A stretch of 64,000 bases of DNA from Prorocentrum cordatum (taxonomy: Eukaryota > Sar > Dinophyceae > Prorocentrales > Prorocentraceae): positions 672,813-736,812 of the forward strand of contig CAUYUJ010018560.1 in NCBI GenBank assembly GCA_963575745.1, given 5' to 3'. Made by a program: the position numbers and the translations under genes. Shown piece by piece: positions 45,370-54,034 of the stretch (position 1 is the first letter of the stretch; the number at the start of each line of letters is the position of its first letter). Below the pieces are notes generated by a model. It was not told the DNA's origin and ran no database searches. It worked only from the letters and a program-made list of their open reading frames with translations.

Positions 45370-45530
45370 CTCTGCTTCGTCTCCGACCGCCAATCGATGG
45401 GATTCCCAACGGTGTCGCTGGCCTTCGCGAGCCACAGCTCGCGCGGTAGGGTCTCGGGCAGGACGCGCTCGAGCAGGAGGGAGTTATGCAAGCGCTTCGC
45501 CTCGCCAAGTGAGGCATCGGAGCGCGATGA
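45370..45530 (-). pseudogene. Orphan exon-like fragment with GNPIDWRSE
   Basis: The minus-strand frame reads LLLERVLPETLPRELWLAKA then SDTVGNPIDWRSE. The last part matches the 317-aa proline-rich protein (50128-51172), which has LSDPVGNPIDWRSE. It lies between the two copies of the 210-bp duplication. Downstream of the gene at 45824, at 45830-45745, a short frame MVAQYIMKYGLKKV resembles what follows GNPIDWRSE in that protein (EYQMKYDYKKF), so the two pieces may be displaced parts of one exon pair. Confidence 0.45.
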
Positions 45531-45532
45531 GC

Positions 45533-45735
45533 AGCAAAGGCGGCATCTCCGCCAAATGAAGGCAAGGCGGCATGTCCGCCAAGGGCTTGCGAGAGTGGAA
45601 AGGCGGCATCCCCGCCAAACGAAGGGCTGCGGTGGTAACGAGTGGGGTGGCGGTGGAAATGTTGTTTCACCAACAATAACAATTGTACGAAATCACACAC
45701 CTCGTCAGGAGCGGCCCAACTGCCGCCCCTGCTCA
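45533..45735. repeat. About 210-bp direct duplication, copy 2
   Basis: Second copy of 45142-45357, with GTTT in place of a longer T run and a few substitutions. Confidence 0.9.
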
Positions 45736-45823
45736 CGAGCGGCCCAGCGGCCGCGGCTTATTCGGGTCCTTCTCCACCTTTTTCAGGCCGTACTTCATGA
45801 TGTACTGGGCCACCATGGGGCGC

Positions 45824-47762
45824 TCAGGTGCTGTGCTTCTGCGCCTCCTTGAGCATCCCCGCGATGGCCCTCGCCGCCGAGCTCGCATCCTTCTGGATGC
45901 TGATGGCCTCGTCCTGCGTGATCGTCAACGCCACGCCGCTGTGCACGCGCTTCTGCGCCACCGCCTTCATGACTGCCACAGACTTCCTCGCCGCCTTCGC
46001 GTTCTTCACAGCCCATGACGGCACCTTGTCCGCCTTCTCATGCTCGAGGTACCCGTCCAGCTCTGTCTCGAGCCTCGTTGCGGTGCCGATCCACTTCAGC
46101 GCCAGGTTTTTCTCCTGCGTCTCCTTCTTGGCCTGCTCGGCCTTCTCCCTCGCTTCCTGTCGCCTCCGCTCCTTCTCAGCGTCCTTATCCCTGCGGAGCC
46201 TTCGGGGTTGTCCGAAAATGACAACACTTCGAGCCGAGCGAAATCAATAACCCGATCCGAACCTGAAGAGTTGAACGGAAACCGAAAACGAATGCGAAGC
46301 CCAGGCGACACCCCTGCGTTGAACCCCCAAACGGCCTGCTCTTGCTCCTGTCCTTGCTCTTGCCGCGGCTCTTGCTCCTGCCCTTGCGGCGGCTCTTGCT
46401 CCTGTCGCGGTCGCCGCGCGAGCGGCTCCTGCTGCGGTTGGTGTCGCGACGTCTGTCGCGGCGTCTGCTCCTGCTGTCGCGCCTGCCCCTGCTGTCGCGC
46501 CTGCTCATGCTGCGCCTCCTCCTCCTGCGGCTGTCAGACCTGCGCCTGCGGCGCCGCCTGGATCTGGACATGTCGCTCTCGTCGCTTCTGTCGCCCTTGT
46601 CGCCGCCGTGCTCTGCGACGCCCGTCGAGGCCGCTGCCCGCGGGCCGCTCTGCTTCGCCTGCGTCCTCTTATCGGTGTACAGCTCGTTGCGCACTGCGGC
46701 CTCCACTGTCTCGCTCCAGGCCGCCTCCAATTGCGGCCTGTACGTCCACTCCCCGAGATCAGGGTTCCACCTCTTATCCTGCACATTATCTTCAATCTTT
46801 TTCGCGTCGAAGCCGTCGTGCGCCCACTTCCTCAGCGGAAGGTACTTGCCACCCTTGCGGACGCGCTCCTCCTCCATCCGTTGGACAGTGATTGAGCTGA
46901 CCACGAAGGCTTCAATGCGATCGAGGTTCGACAGCCCAGGATCTTCTGCCAGATCCTTGTAGAACTGCTGCTTGAACTCACTCTTCATTTTGGCGAAACA
47001 CTTTGGCGGCCACTGTCCGAACCTCCGAGAAAGGCGCACCCCGTTCGTGTTGCACGCGTCGCACTGGTAAGTCGACTGGCCCTTCGCCCTGATCCTGTAG
47101 TTGCACTCCTTTGCCGTGCGACAGCAGCGGTTGCAACGCACGATGCTATCCTCGATGCCATGCACATCCACGAACTCCCCTACCTGGGGAGCGCCTGCTG
47201 GCGGATCGTCCTGAGCTGCCTCCTCCTCCTCCGCCTGCGGCGCTGCCGCCTCGGGCGAGCGCCCCTCATTCTCAACCTTGGCTACCGCGCCCTGCGGTGG
47301 AGCCTCTTCCTCCTCAAGCTCACGCTTGGCACTCTCAAGCTCATCCTGTTTGACGCCGAGCTCGGAACCAATCTCGTCGCCGCGCTCCTCGGAGCCCGAT
47401 GCCGCCTCTGACGCTGCGTCGTCCGGCTCTGGTGGCAAAGCCGCTGCGCCCTGAGGAGGCAGTTCTTCGGCGGGAGCTGCGGCTGACGCAGCTTTGCGAG
47501 CCGTCCTCAACGCTGCGGGGTGCTTACCTTTGCCCTTGCCTTTGCTTTTCCCGCGTGCCTTCGGCGGCCCTGCGTCGGTCAATGCGAGCGGCGGCACAAG
47601 CTGTCCAGTCAGTGTCATCTGCGTCCCCGATAGCTTAGCTTTCCCACGGGGCTTCGCTGCGGGCGCCTTGGTCATCACTCCCTTGTTTTTCGGCCTGGCT
47701 GCTCCGAACATCACTGCCAGAGAATGCTGCTGGTGATCTTCAGCGGGCGGCGTCCCCGCCAT
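45824..47762 (-). CDS. Zinc-ribbon and RS-domain protein, about 597 aa, one intron
   Basis: Exon 1 is 47762-46336 and exon 2 is 46190-45824, with a 145-bp GC-AG intron (GAGCAG|GCCG ... CCGCAG|GGAT) that keeps the frame. The start was chosen at CCGCCATGGCGG, which is itself one of the element's palindromes. Residues 1-200 are disordered and Lys/Glu/Ala-rich. C210-x2-C213 and C234-x2-C237 form a zinc ribbon, with C220 between them. 250-365 is a folded-looking region (FGQWPPKCFAKMKSEF, RIEAFVV). 399-475 is an Arg-Ser domain, and exon 2 encodes a charged helical tail (RRRQEAREKAEQAKKETQEK) and KWIGTATRLETELDGYLE. QHSLAVMF at 12-19 is a weak PCNA-box look-alike. RS domains usually bind RNA or splicing factors, and the role here is unknown. 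The phased octamer dyad lies about 340-490 bp upstream. Confidence 0.7.
46191..46335 (-). other. Predicted GC-AG intron with imperfect terminal inverted repeat
   Basis: The intron starts GCCGTTTGGGGGTT and the reverse complement of its 3' end starts (after CTGCGGA) GCCTTCGGGGTTG, giving an imperfect inverted repeat near both ends. Splicing joins AG|G to make Arg and keeps the frame open for another 121 codons. Confidence 0.6.
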
Positions 47763-48105
47763 GGCGGCGTGACCGCCTTGGCACGCGAGAAGCCGCGCGT
47801 CGCGCGCGGCCCTGATGCCAAGATGAGCTGGACGCGAAGCGATGACGAAGAAAACGCGCGGTAAGTGAGGCGGGATAGCCGCCAGCGGAATAGCCGCTTC
47901 AAAGGTGGAGGGAGGGGTGGAGTGAGGTATGAAGGGGGCGGCATATCCGCCAGCGGACTCGCCGCTTGAGAGGGTGCAGGGGCGCGGCGAGGGAGGCGGA
48001 TTGGCCGCCAGCGGACTAGCCGCTCGAAGCGTGGCGGACGCACGAGGTGATACGGATACTGAAATGAATTGCGCGCAACATGACAACCACACAAAATTGA
48101 CATCA
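47763..48105. other. Upstream region with palindromes
   Basis: GGCGGGATAGCCGCC, GGCGGCATATCCGCC and GGCGGATTGGCCGCC at 47868-48025, each followed by a shorter AGCGGA.T.GCCGCT copy (for example AGCGGAATAGCCGCT). The three palindrome pairs are spaced about 65-75 bp apart. Confidence 0.75.
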
Positions 48106-48250
48106 TGTTATCATATGTTATCATATGTTATCAGGCGTGTGATAACACCATGCTAACACATGATAACACCTGATAACATGTTATCAGGTGTTATCAGGTG
48201 TTATCAGGTGTTATCAGGCGCGTGATAACATCTGCTAACATATGATAACA
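48106..48250. promoter_or_regulatory. 145-bp dyad of 10-bp-phased TGTTATCA octamers
   Basis: TGTTATCA starts at 48106, 48116, 48126, 48179, 48189, 48199 and 48209. Its complement TGATAACA starts at 48140, 48161, 48171, 48223 and 48243, and TGCTAACA variants lie at 48151 and 48233. The spacing within each group is 10 bp, one helical turn. The group order (3 forward, 4 reverse, 4 forward, 3 reverse) is symmetric about 48178, where TGATAACATGTTATCA forms a perfect palindrome. It lies 344-488 bp upstream of the RS-domain gene and near the midpoint of the 14.2-kb element. It could be a binding array for an element-encoded protein, a replication or recombination site, or a cruciform. Confidence 0.8.
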
Positions 48251-48283
48251 GCCAACTTTTTTTTGCCAGTGCATGGCGGCGGC

Positions 48284-48500
48284 GTAGCGGCACGTCCGCC
48301 GAGTTAGTTAAGCGGAGCAGCAGGGGCGGAGCGGCGCCCTGCGCTACCGACCGCGGACGGCGCCGCGTGCTTCAAACCGCTGCCTGAGCGGCAGCGAAAA
48401 GACGGGCGAGCGCGGAAGCGAGGCGCGCTGCCTGAGCGGCAGCGAAGAGACGGGCGAGCGCGCGCAATCGGGGCGCGCTGCCTGAGCGTCATCATATGCA
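48284..48500. repeat. Three-copy 50-60-bp repeat with GCTGCCTGAGCGGCAGC
   Basis: GCTGCCTGAGCGGCAGCGAA, GAGACGGGCGAGCGCG and CGCGCTGCCTGAGCG repeat between about 48378 and 48488. The core GCTGCCTGAGCGGCAGC is a palindrome. Preceded by GGCACGTCCGCC at 48285. Confidence 0.85.
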
Positions 48501-48935
48501 AGGCGATGGGGGGGTGGGCGGACATGGCGATGCAGCACATCCAGAAAATAGCCGCACTCATTCTTATGCGGATGCAGTTTTCTCCACCCAGCCCTTTTGC
48601 CAAATCCCATCCAACCGCCCACCTGTCTTATCCGCCGAAGTTCCCTCACCTTCCTCCCGCTCCGCTCGTCCACTCGCCCCCATATCGCCTTGCATTGGGG
48701 GACGGCTACTCGGCCGCCTGCGTGGCCAAAATTCACCTCGGCGTGGCGGCCTTCACGAATTGAGTGCGGATGGAGTGTGTGGGGGTGTCCTAATTTGTTC
48801 TGACACAGGGGTGTGGATTGAAATTGCGTTGGAGGAGTGGGAGGGGGGCGTGTAGGGCCGACGCGTCGCGCCGCCTGCGCGAATGAGGCTACTGATGCTG
48901 AGGCGACATCAGTGCTGCCAGCCGTGCACCTGCAC
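48501..48935. other. Gap downstream of the 212-aa gene
   Basis: No recognisable gene. Short overlapping plus-strand frames have no domain. Confidence 0.4.
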
Positions 48936-49574
48936 CTACGAGGTCGCGTTGCGCACCAGCCAGCTCGCGAGCACGTCCTCGCACTCGGCGATGCATTGCT
49001 CCTCTTGGCGGAAAGCGTTCACCGCGCGCTCCGCTATCTGGGCGCACATCTGCGTCGCAGTACGCGCGCGGCGCAACGAGTCGAGCACAGCCTGGCACTG
49101 GGTGCCGTTGAGCACCACGATGCTATCGGGCGACATCTGGCTGGCCAACGCCGTGGACATCCTCATGCCCGCCGTGGCTGACGAAGCTGCGCCTGACGAT
49201 CCGCTGCCCTCCGAGAACGCGTCCTTCAGCTGGTGCGAGCGCTCCACGCGGGATTGTGGAGGGATTGGCGCCAGCTCGACCTTCGGCGCCCCCTTGCGCC
49301 TTTTGGCGGAGCCCCAGTTGGCCTTCTCCTCCTCCCATTGGCGCCACTCCGCGAGGTCGACTTCCCACGAGTCGGGCTCGAGTGCGACAGCAGCTACCTC
49401 CGCTTCGTCCTCGCTCAAGTCGTGGTACGGCGACACGCGAAGGTGGTTCACCAGCTTGTTCCTGGCCGCCTCCACTGTCTCTCCCTGGAACCACTTGCCG
49501 CCCCTTTTGCAGCTGCTGCTCTGTGGGCACTTGAAGCCGAACATGACGGTCTTCTCGCCCTGCTGGCCTGCCAT
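48936..49574 (-). CDS. 212-aa protein with a possible C2H2-type zinc site
   Basis: A single uninterrupted frame, ATG in CTGCCGCCATGGCAGG (strong Kozak), ending at TAG. Residues 12-51 read FGFKCPQ...CKRGG-WF...HLRVSPYH, giving C16-x5-C22-x21-H44-x6-H51, a plausible zinc-binding site. Residues 52-105 are acidic, with a Trp-rich stretch (DLAEWRQWEEEKANW), followed by a basic patch. 120-150 is Ser/Ala-rich, and 155-210 is helical with a Cys pair. No known domain name can be given. The start lies 553 bp from the next gene upstream. It is likely a nucleic-acid-binding accessory protein of the element, which is inference. Confidence 0.65.
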   Translation of the reverse strand: MAGQQGEKTVMFGFKCPQSSSCKRGGKWFQGETVEAARNKLVNHLRVSPYHDLSEDEAEVAAVALEPDSWEVDLAEWRQWEEEKANWGSAKRRKGAPKVELAPIPPQSRVERSHQLKDAFSEGSGSSGAASSATAGMRMSTALASQMSPDSIVVLNGTQCQAVLDSLRRARTATQMCAQIAERAVNAFRQEEQCIAECEDVLASWLVRNATS

Positions 49575-50127
49575 GGCGGCAGGGCGAGAAGTGCACGGCT
49601 AGCGCAGGGGCGGCGTGGGGCGCGAGCCTGTGCGCGCCTAGATTCGAGCCGATACAGCGTCCCAACAACAAAAACATACATGTGTAAGAGGCGCGGTGGC
49701 ATCGCACATTTCGGGATGCCAGCAGGCGGCGGCGGCGGTTTAGCCGCCAATGGAGGGCTCAGGGCGGCGTGGCCGCCAATGGGCGGTTTAGCCGCCAATG
49801 GGCGGCGTGGCCGCCAATGGAGGCTTCAGGGCGGTTTAGCCGCCAATGGGTGGCTCAGGGAAGGACTGGTGTTTTTTTTCCAACCGCATAGAACAAACCC
49901 GATGCGCCGATGCTCGTATCTGAACGGCGGTTGTCCGCCAGGCGGGGGGAGGCGGCGCGTCCGCCAATGAGATAGATCGGCAACGAAGAGAGGGGAGGAG
50001 AGATGAGATGAGACGAGGCGGGGAGAGGCGGCGCGTCATGACGCGTCAGCGCGGATAGCTGCAACTATCCGCGCTCGAATTACGGAAGCTATGCACCCCA
50101 GCCCGCTTGCAGGTCCACGCGATCACC
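49575..50127. repeat. Palindrome cluster between genes
   Basis: 49725-49960 holds seven or eight copies of GGCGGTTTAGCCGCC or GGCGGCGTGGCCGCC joined by AATGG linkers, then GGCGGTTGTCCGCC and GGCGGCGCGTCCGCC. No gene. Confidence 0.85.
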
Positions 50128-51172
50128 CTACAAGAAGACATCTCGGCGGGCGGGCGGGCGCGGCTTCGCTGGCGGTGGTGCCATCTTGCTTGTCGGCTGC
50201 AGCCGACGCCCTGCCCTCGGCTGCACCATGCTGGGCTTCCCTGCTGGCGGCTGCCTGGTCTTCGGCGGCGGCGGCCCCATGGTCTTCGGCGGCGGAGGCG
50301 GAACTGGAGGGTTCATATTGCCAGTCCTCCACGGCGCCTGCTGAGGCATCGTCTTGGGCAAGTTCGGCGCCTTGGGCTCCCGATGCATCAGCTGAGGCTT
50401 GGGGACGTGCGCCTCGCGCACCCGCGGCGCTGCCTTGTTGCCGTGCAGCTTCGCGTACATCTCGCGCTTTGCGCCACCTCGGTTCCCCCAGCGCTTCGCA
50501 TTGGCGCGCCACGCCTGGCCCTGCCACGTCTGCGGCCCGCCCATGGCGGGGCCAGGCGGGCCGCGGTCGCGGAACTTCTTGTAGTCGTACTTCATCTGGT
50601 ACTCCTTGAGCACGGCGAGCACGTTCTCCGACCGCCAGTCGATGGGATTCCCAACGGGGTCGCTCAGCCAGGCTCGCAGCTGCGTCCTGAACGCCTCCAC
50701 CGCGCTGGGATGCGCCTCCACCGCCTCGGGGGGCTCTTCCACCACAGGCGTCGCGCCCCGCATGTGCGACGCGAGCTCCTTCACGAGAGCCGAGGGCGGG
50801 AAAGGCCGCTGCCGCGGGTCCCGCGGCGGTGACGTCGGCCCCCGCCTGCGCGGCGGCGTCGACGGTGCCCGCGGGTGGCGCGGGCTGCGCGATCGCGCTG
50901 GCTGCGCCGCCAACGTGGGCGCGCTGGCTGGCCGACTGCCGCTGGCGGAGGAAGACCGATCCCCTGCGTTGTTGTCCACGCCCGCAAGGTCGGAGAGCAA
51001 CTGCATCGCTGGCCCGAACATCTCCTGCGCCGAATCGCCAAAACAGTTCGACCGAGAGCGGCCAGCCAGTTTCGCGCGCGATGCGCGCGTCCCTGGCTAC
51101 CGCACGCGGGGCCACTTGTTTTGGCGATGCAGCTGCCTCCAACGCGTCGAACGCGCTGTCGCTGTCTGCCAT
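50128..51172 (-). CDS. Proline-rich protein, about 317 aa, one intron
   Basis: Exon 1 is 51172-51116 (MADSDSAFDALEAAASPKQ, start in GCCATGGC) and exon 2 is 51024-50128. The 91-bp GT-AG intron (CAA|GTGG ... CGCAG|GAG) is phase 0, so the frame continues EMFGPAMQLLSDLAG. After a Ser/Arg/Pro-rich linker comes a compact region (ALVKELASHM to LSDPVGNPIDWRSENVLAVL, then EYQMKYDYKKF). The C-terminal 130 residues are Pro/Lys-rich (PPPPPKTMGPPPPKT). There is no named domain. The GNPIDWRSE motif is shared with the fragment at 45370-45530. The stop lies 553 bp before the 212-aa gene. Confidence 0.65.
51025..51115 (-). other. 91-bp intron bracketed by a perfect 12-bp inverted repeat
   Basis: ATCGCCAAAACA at 51034-51045 and TGTTTTGGCGAT at 51117-51128. 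One arm lies inside the intron near the acceptor, the other in exon 1 directly next to the donor. This resembles the inverted-repeat-bearing introner elements described in dinoflagellates. Confidence 0.65.
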
Positions 51173-51936
51173 GGCCGCGGCCGCAGTGCGAGGCGCCGAG
51201 CGCGACGCGGTGGCTGCGGCGCAGCCTCGGCGCGCGGGCCCCAGCCCACGCGTCGGCGCGAAAGGGGGGGGCCGACCCCGCGCGGGCTCGCGGGCACCCG
51301 CGGGCCGCGGGCTTGAACCGAAATGGAATCGGACGCGGAAGCGAGACTTCGGGAGGAGGGGGAGGGGGTTGCCCATGGACCCATTGAAGTCTTGGAGCTC
51401 CTCGAGCCCTCGGGGGCCTCTCAGAAGGGCCCCGCTGGTTCTTGCGACGGGGTCTCGGGGGAGGGGGCAGAGTGAGGGTGGCATTGGGAACCAGAAATAT
51501 AAGTGAACTGGCGTCCCTTTGAATGTGCAGGTCTTGGTTCACTTGTTTTCGTCGTTGAACGGGCGGTGGCAACGTCGGTGCCTTCGCGCGCGCCCATGCC
51601 ATTCTGGGTGAACGCCTTCGCCGTTCGAGCAGTGGGCGTCTCCCCGACGTTAGTTGGCGTGGGATCCAGTGCCTGACAGCGGAGAGGGGGGCGCAGGGAC
51701 GTGGCGCGGGGGCGCGGAGTGGGCCGAGTAGGGGAGGGGGGCGGCGGCATGTCCGCCTGAAGGGCGGAGGAGCGCAAAGGGGTGGGGCGGGGGCGGCATG
51801 TCCGCCACGAGTTGGAAGGCGAGAAGGCTGCGCTACAAGGCGGCATATCCGCCACGAGGCGGCATATCCGCCACGACCTTTTTGTTATCCCGAGGCCGCC
51901 CCGTTGGCCTGGAGAGTTGAAGAGTCGTAGCGCGAA
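51173..51936. other. Gap between genes with palindromes
   Basis: GGCGGCATGTCCGCC twice (about 51741 and 51792) and GGCGGCATATCCGCC twice (about 51840 and 51859). Frames overlapping 51173-51600 lack recognisable domains. Confidence 0.65.
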
Positions 51937-52889
51937 TTACTCGCCGCGCGCCCTGGCGGCGAGCTCCTTCTTGACCAGCTCCTCCGCCTCCGCGATGGCC
52001 CTGGCCTCGGAGCGATCGGGCGCAACGAGGCAGCAGGGGGCGGAGGGGGCGTCGAGGCAGGGGCGAAAATGAAGAGAGCGCGGAGGAGGGCGTCGAGAAG
52101 GGCGTCGGTGAGAATCTGGCCTTGTCGGCCTCATCGCCCGCGATGTACTTCAGGCTGACGTTGCTGCCAGGGACGCCGACCCTGCCGCTGCGGAACTGCA
52201 CCTGGGGGGCGGAGCAACGATGAACAGTCGCCTGAAAGGCGGCGGGCGCGCAAACTGCGACCCCAGCGGGGCTGCTGGGAATCGCCGCGCGCGCCCGACG
52301 CCTCATCGGTGGGAGGTTCAACCCCGCTCGCCAAGTTGCGTGTGGTCTGCATCTCCCACCTCGGCTTCGCCCACTTGCGCTGCTTGTCCTTCCCAGCCGC
52401 GCCGTCCGTCTTCTTGCCCGTGGGGAGCGGCGTCTTCTTAGCCACGTTGCCCGTGGCAGGCGGCGTCGTCTTCTTTGCCGCGTTGTCATTGCCAGGCGGC
52501 GTCGTCTTCTTAGCAGCATTGCCCGTGGCAAGCGTGGGGGCCTTCACCGCCTCGGCGTTCTTTTTCGTCTTGACCGCCTTCGTCCTCTTATCCATGGCCG
52601 CGACCATGGCCAGAGCCGCCTCCGTCGGGGTCTTCTTCAGAGAGCCTGCGGCGATGCCGACCTTCTCAGCCTTGGGCGGCGGCGTCACGGCGACGATGCC
52701 GAAGTCGGAGTCGGAGTCGAGCTCGATCGGCAGCTCATGCTTCTTCTGCTTCTTCGCCGCGCGGCTCTTGCTGATCGAGGCCGTTTGGGCGGCGGCGGTG
52801 CTCGATAACGGCTGACAGTCGGCGGGTTTGCCGCCATCGTGTGCCGCCAGTTGCTGCGTCGACGGCGCATCCGAACTCCCCGCCGCCAT
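51937..52889 (-). CDS. Lysine-rich protein, about 238 aa, two introns
   Basis: Exons are 52889-52323, 52201-52121 and 52005-51937. Intron 1 is GT-AG (121 bp, GGG|GTTG ... CCCAG|GTG). Intron 2 is GC-AG (115 bp, AAG|GCCAG ... CGAG|GCCAG, with GCCAG repeated at both edges). All junctions are phase 0. The N-terminal half is disordered (KKQKKHELPIELDSDSDFG, then a Lys-rich tandem NAAKKTTPP..). The conserved-looking C-terminal part is KWAKPRWEMQTTRNLASGV then QFRSGRVGVPGSNVSLKY and a helical tail EAEELVKKELAARARGE. An in-frame ATG at 53012 would add 41 residues. Function unknown; the Lys-rich composition suggests nucleic-acid binding. Confidence 0.6.
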
Positions 52890-53041
52890 CGAAAGCTGGT
52901 GGTTCGAACCTGCTCGTTCTTGCAACGGCTCCTGCGGCTGCTGCGTCTGCGAGCGGTCGATCAGCTGGATGGCTGGGTTGGGCCAGCGGCCGCCGCTGCG
53001 CGAAAGCCCCACCTGAAATCAGGCGGATCACCGCCGAACGA

Positions 53042-53093
53042 AAATATTCCCCCCCCCCCCATCCCCCTAGGGGGATGGGGGGGGGGAATATTT
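53042..53093. terminator. Near-perfect 52-bp intergenic palindrome
   Basis: AAATATTC, a run of 12 C (10 G on the other arm), ATCCCCCT and its mirror. The palindrome overlaps the last base of the TGA stop (53093-53095) of the 313-aa gene and ends 30 bp before the earliest ATG (53012) of the next gene. A transcript would fold into a strong stem exactly at the gene boundary. Whether it works as a 3'-end or processing signal is inference. Confidence 0.7.
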
Positions 53094-54034
53094 CACAACA
53101 CGCCCTCCATCCAGGCATCCAGAAACGTACCCCGCGCCGATCCAGGAACCCACCCCTCGACCCAATACCAGGTGTCCCGCGGGGGAATGCGTTCTGTTAT
53201 TCCCCGTGGAGCCGTCGGCCAGCGCCCAGAGAACGAATCGGCCGCCGCGATGGGGAGGTGCTGCTGAGGAGAGCCGCCGCCTGGGCCGTGGGATGGCTGC
53301 AGCCCGCCGCGGGCGGGCGCAGGCGCGGGCAGCGCGAGGTGGCCGCTCTTCTTCCCTGCACGGAGATTAATCAGCTTCGCAATCGTCACCATCTCGACGG
53401 GATTTATCTGCGGCGCCGTCGCTCCAACACCTGGCGGGAAGGCGTCGACGTACGTGATGGGGTACTGAGACTGGAGCCTCCCAGGCGTGATGGGGAGAGC
53501 CTGGATGCCATCCCTGGGCGGCGGCATCGTCGCCACGAGATTCTTGAACGAGGATTTCACTGTGGCCAGATATGACTGCAACAGCTCCCTCGTGATCTCG
53601 CCCGTCTCCACGCCTGTCTGCTTGCACACCAGCAACAAGAATGCTGCCATATTGGCGGCCGTCGGGCAGCTCGGATGCCTCAGGCCAAGCGCCCCGAGGT
53701 GCTCTGAGAACGCCGCCATCTTGGCAGTGAAGCCCGAATGCGGCGAGAGCACGAACTCCCACAACTGAGGCGTCAGAAATTCAATGAACCCCTCGTAGTT
53801 CTGGAGCTTCCTCCCCTGCAGGCTGCCCGACGACAGAGCCTGCAAGAAGTCTCCCAGCTCGGACTGCGCCCACCCCACGCCGCCGCCCAAAGCAGCAAAC
53901 TGCGCACTCTGGAGCTGCGACCAGCGCTGGGACGTCGCCGCCTGGATGCAGGCAGGAAGGTGCTCCGTCGCACTGCCGCGCGCTACGAACGCCGCCCGCG
54001 CCTCCTCCAGGCGGCCTCGAAGGATGCCCTCCAT
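53093..54034 (-). CDS. 313-aa helical protein of a dinoflagellate-type family
   Basis: A single frame with ATG in GCTGCCATGGAGG. Residues 1-110 are helical and Gln/Ala/Leu-rich. Around 110-185 it reads HLGALGLRHPSCPTAANMA and then a hydrophobic helix (FLLLVCKQTGVETGE), followed by TVKSSFKNL. YITYVDAFP and NPVEMVTIAKLINLRAGKKS lie near 190-240. The C-terminus is Pro/Gly-rich and ends in a Trp-containing stretch. The layout (LR-P-S...T, helix, Pro-rich YV-x-x-x-P, then basic R-x-x-x-S) resembles proteins I recall as abundant beside similar dinoflagellate transposase-like genes. That is memory, not a search. It would be the promoter-proximal gene of the cluster if transcription enters from the right. 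Confidence 0.65.
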   Translation of the reverse strand: MEGILRGRLEEARAAFVARGSATEHLPACIQAATSQRWSQLQSAQFAALGGGVGWAQSELGDFLQALSSGSLQGRKLQNYEGFIEFLTPQLWEFVLSPHSGFTAKMAAFSEHLGALGLRHPSCPTAANMAAFLLLVCKQTGVETGEITRELLQSYLATVKSSFKNLVATMPPPRDGIQALPITPGRLQSQYPITYVDAFPPGVGATAPQINPVEMVTIAKLINLRAGKKSGHLALPAPAPARGGLQPSHGPGGGSPQQHLPIAAADSFSGRWPTAPRGITERIPPRDTWYWVEGWVPGSARGTFLDAWMEGVL

